A stretch of DNA of 64,000 nt from Rhodobacteraceae bacterium M385 (GTDB lineage: Bacteria > Pseudomonadota > Alphaproteobacteria > Rhodobacterales > Rhodobacteraceae), in NCBI GenBank assembly GCA_025141835.1, contig CP081102.1, positions 496,001-560,000 on the forward strand. Direction: 5' to 3'. Below, piece by piece: positions 63,174 to 64,000 of this stretch (position 1 is its first letter; the number at the start of each line of letters is the position of its first letter). The position numbers and the translations under genes are program-made. Under the pieces are notes generated by a model that saw only the letters and a program-made list of their open reading frames with translations, ran no database searches and was not told the origin of the DNA.

Positions 63174-64000
63174 TTTTCTTCCTTGGGTTTGCGCGAAAAG
63201 CTTTTGCGGATGTTGCCGAAAACATCGGGCTTAAAGCCCTGACTGCGCATGATCAGGTACTGTTGCGTGAACGTCAGCGTGTTGTTCGCGATCCAGTACA
63301 CCAGCAGGCCGGATGCGAAGCTGCCCAACATGAACATGAATACCCAAGGCAGCCACGCGAAGATTTGCGCCTGCATCGCATCGGTGGGGGCTGGGTTCAG
63401 CTTCTGTTGCAACCACATGGAAATACCCAGCAGCAGCGGCAGGATGCCGATGAAGATCAATGCCATGATCGACTCAGGCTCTGGCGAGGCGTTGGGCAAT
63501 AGGCCGAACAGATTGATGATCGAGGAACTATCGGGCGCGGACAGGTCATTTAGCCAGCCGAAGAACGGCGCGTGGCGCAGTTCAAGCGTGACGAAGATCA
63601 CCTTGTAGAGCGAGAAGAAGATCGGGATTTGCAGAATGATCGGCAGACAGCCGCCCGCAGGGTTCACTTTGTTCTTCTTATAAAGCTCCATCATGCCTTT
63701 CTGGAGCTTCTCTCGGTTGTCGCCAGCGGCTTCTTTCAGCTTTTCGATCTCGGGCTGAAGTTCCTTCATCTTCGCCATCGACACATAGGAACGATAGGCA
63801 AGCGGGAAGAGGACAGCCTTCACGATCAGCGTCAGGGCAATGATCGCAAGACCCATGTTGCCAATGGTGCTGTTGAGCCAGTGCAGCAGCCAGAACAGAG
63901 GTTTGGTCAGGAAGTAGAACCAGCCCCAGTCGATGCTGTCGATAAAACGGTCGACTTCGCCCCGATTGGGGTCTTGTTCGGCGCCGAACAGGCGAGCGAT
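63170..64000 (-). CDS. yidC: Membrane protein insertase YidC (5' part outside the window)
   Basis: The last 277 or so residues of YidC; the frame is open to the window edge, so the start is not seen. WGWFYFLTKPLFWLLHWLNS precedes the conserved core. MGLAIIALTLIVKAVLFPLA, MAKMKELQPEIEKLKEAAGD (the coiled C1 loop) and CLPIILQIPIFFSLYKVIFV follow, then FMFMLGSFASGLLVYWIANN. The short C-terminus FGNIRKSFSRKPKEEK is basic. Confidence 0.96.
   Translation of the reverse strand: MARLFGAEQDPNRGEVDRFIDSIDWGWFYFLTKPLFWLLHWLNSTIGNMGLAIIALTLIVKAVLFPLAYRSYVSMAKMKELQPEIEKLKEAAGDNREKLQKGMMELYKKNKVNPAGGCLPIILQIPIFFSLYKVIFVTLELRHAPFFGWLNDLSAPDSSSIINLFGLLPNASPEPESIMALIFIGILPLLLGISMWLQQKLNPAPTDAMQAQIFAWLPWVFMFMLGSFASGLLVYWIANNTLTFTQQYLIMRSQGFKPDVFGNIRKSFSRKPKEEK

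Overview
The window (about 60% G+C) comes from an alphaproteobacterium of the Rhodobacterales, most likely a Roseobacter-group Rhodobacteraceae. The clues are a split S10-spc-alpha ribosomal superoperon, an aapJQMP amino-acid transporter, a mitochondrial-type ATP12 F1-ATPase chaperone, PF11316-type glycosyltransferases, a luxR/luxI quorum-sensing pair, and the yidC-MOSC-engB-argB order. Names rest on reading the proteins; no database search was run.

Layout. Positions 1-794 are the 3' end of one EF-Tu gene. It is followed by a GNAT acetyltransferase, tRNA-Trp and secE-nusG. A divergent LysR/VOC pair separates nusG from rplK-rplA-rplJ-rplL-rpoB-rpoC. A small accessory block follows (16.9-20.2 kb): VOC, DUF1801, and two PF11316 glycosyltransferases around a DMT permease. 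The str operon (rpsL-rpsG-fusA-tuf, 20.2-24.8 kb) ends in a second EF-Tu gene that is nearly identical to the first, including about 365 bp of 3' flank. A divergently read ATP-grasp gene then precedes the ribosomal superoperon (26.6-47.2 kb).

The superoperon is not continuous. It is cut after rplW (ionotropic-glutamate-receptor-like channel, Tat-exported metallo-beta-lactamase-fold protein, FRG-domain protein), after rplP (lysozyme-like protein, 2OG-Fe(II) oxygenase-like protein) and after rpmD (a SpoIIAA/STAS-like protein). Strong intrinsic terminators close each upstream segment, and candidate promoters precede most later ones. The last segment carries rplO-secY-adk-rpsM-rpsK-rpoA-rplQ.

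Downstream lie luxR-luxI, an unknown membrane protein, rarA, and a tightly overlapping crcB-rluC-HAD-ATP12 set. Then come aapJQMP (54.3-58.9 kb) and a minus-strand block: sixA-like and ferredoxin-like genes, argB, engB, a CatB-type acetyltransferase, a MOSC protein and yidC (running off the window).

The core genes make a transcription/translation/secretion unit: RNA polymerase core and alpha subunits, 28 ribosomal proteins, elongation factors, SecE/SecY, NusG and Adk. The less expected features are the fragmentation of that unit, REP-like palindromes inside it, a second dispersed intergenic repeat, matched str/S10 promoters, an rplJ leader with mutually exclusive hairpins, and several unusual accessory genes. 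I saw no convincing CRISPR array, prophage, insertion sequence or wholly new multi-gene system. The best candidates for something undescribed are the degenerate-filter channel, the ATP-grasp orphan and the glycosyltransferase-DMT-glycosyltransferase cassette.
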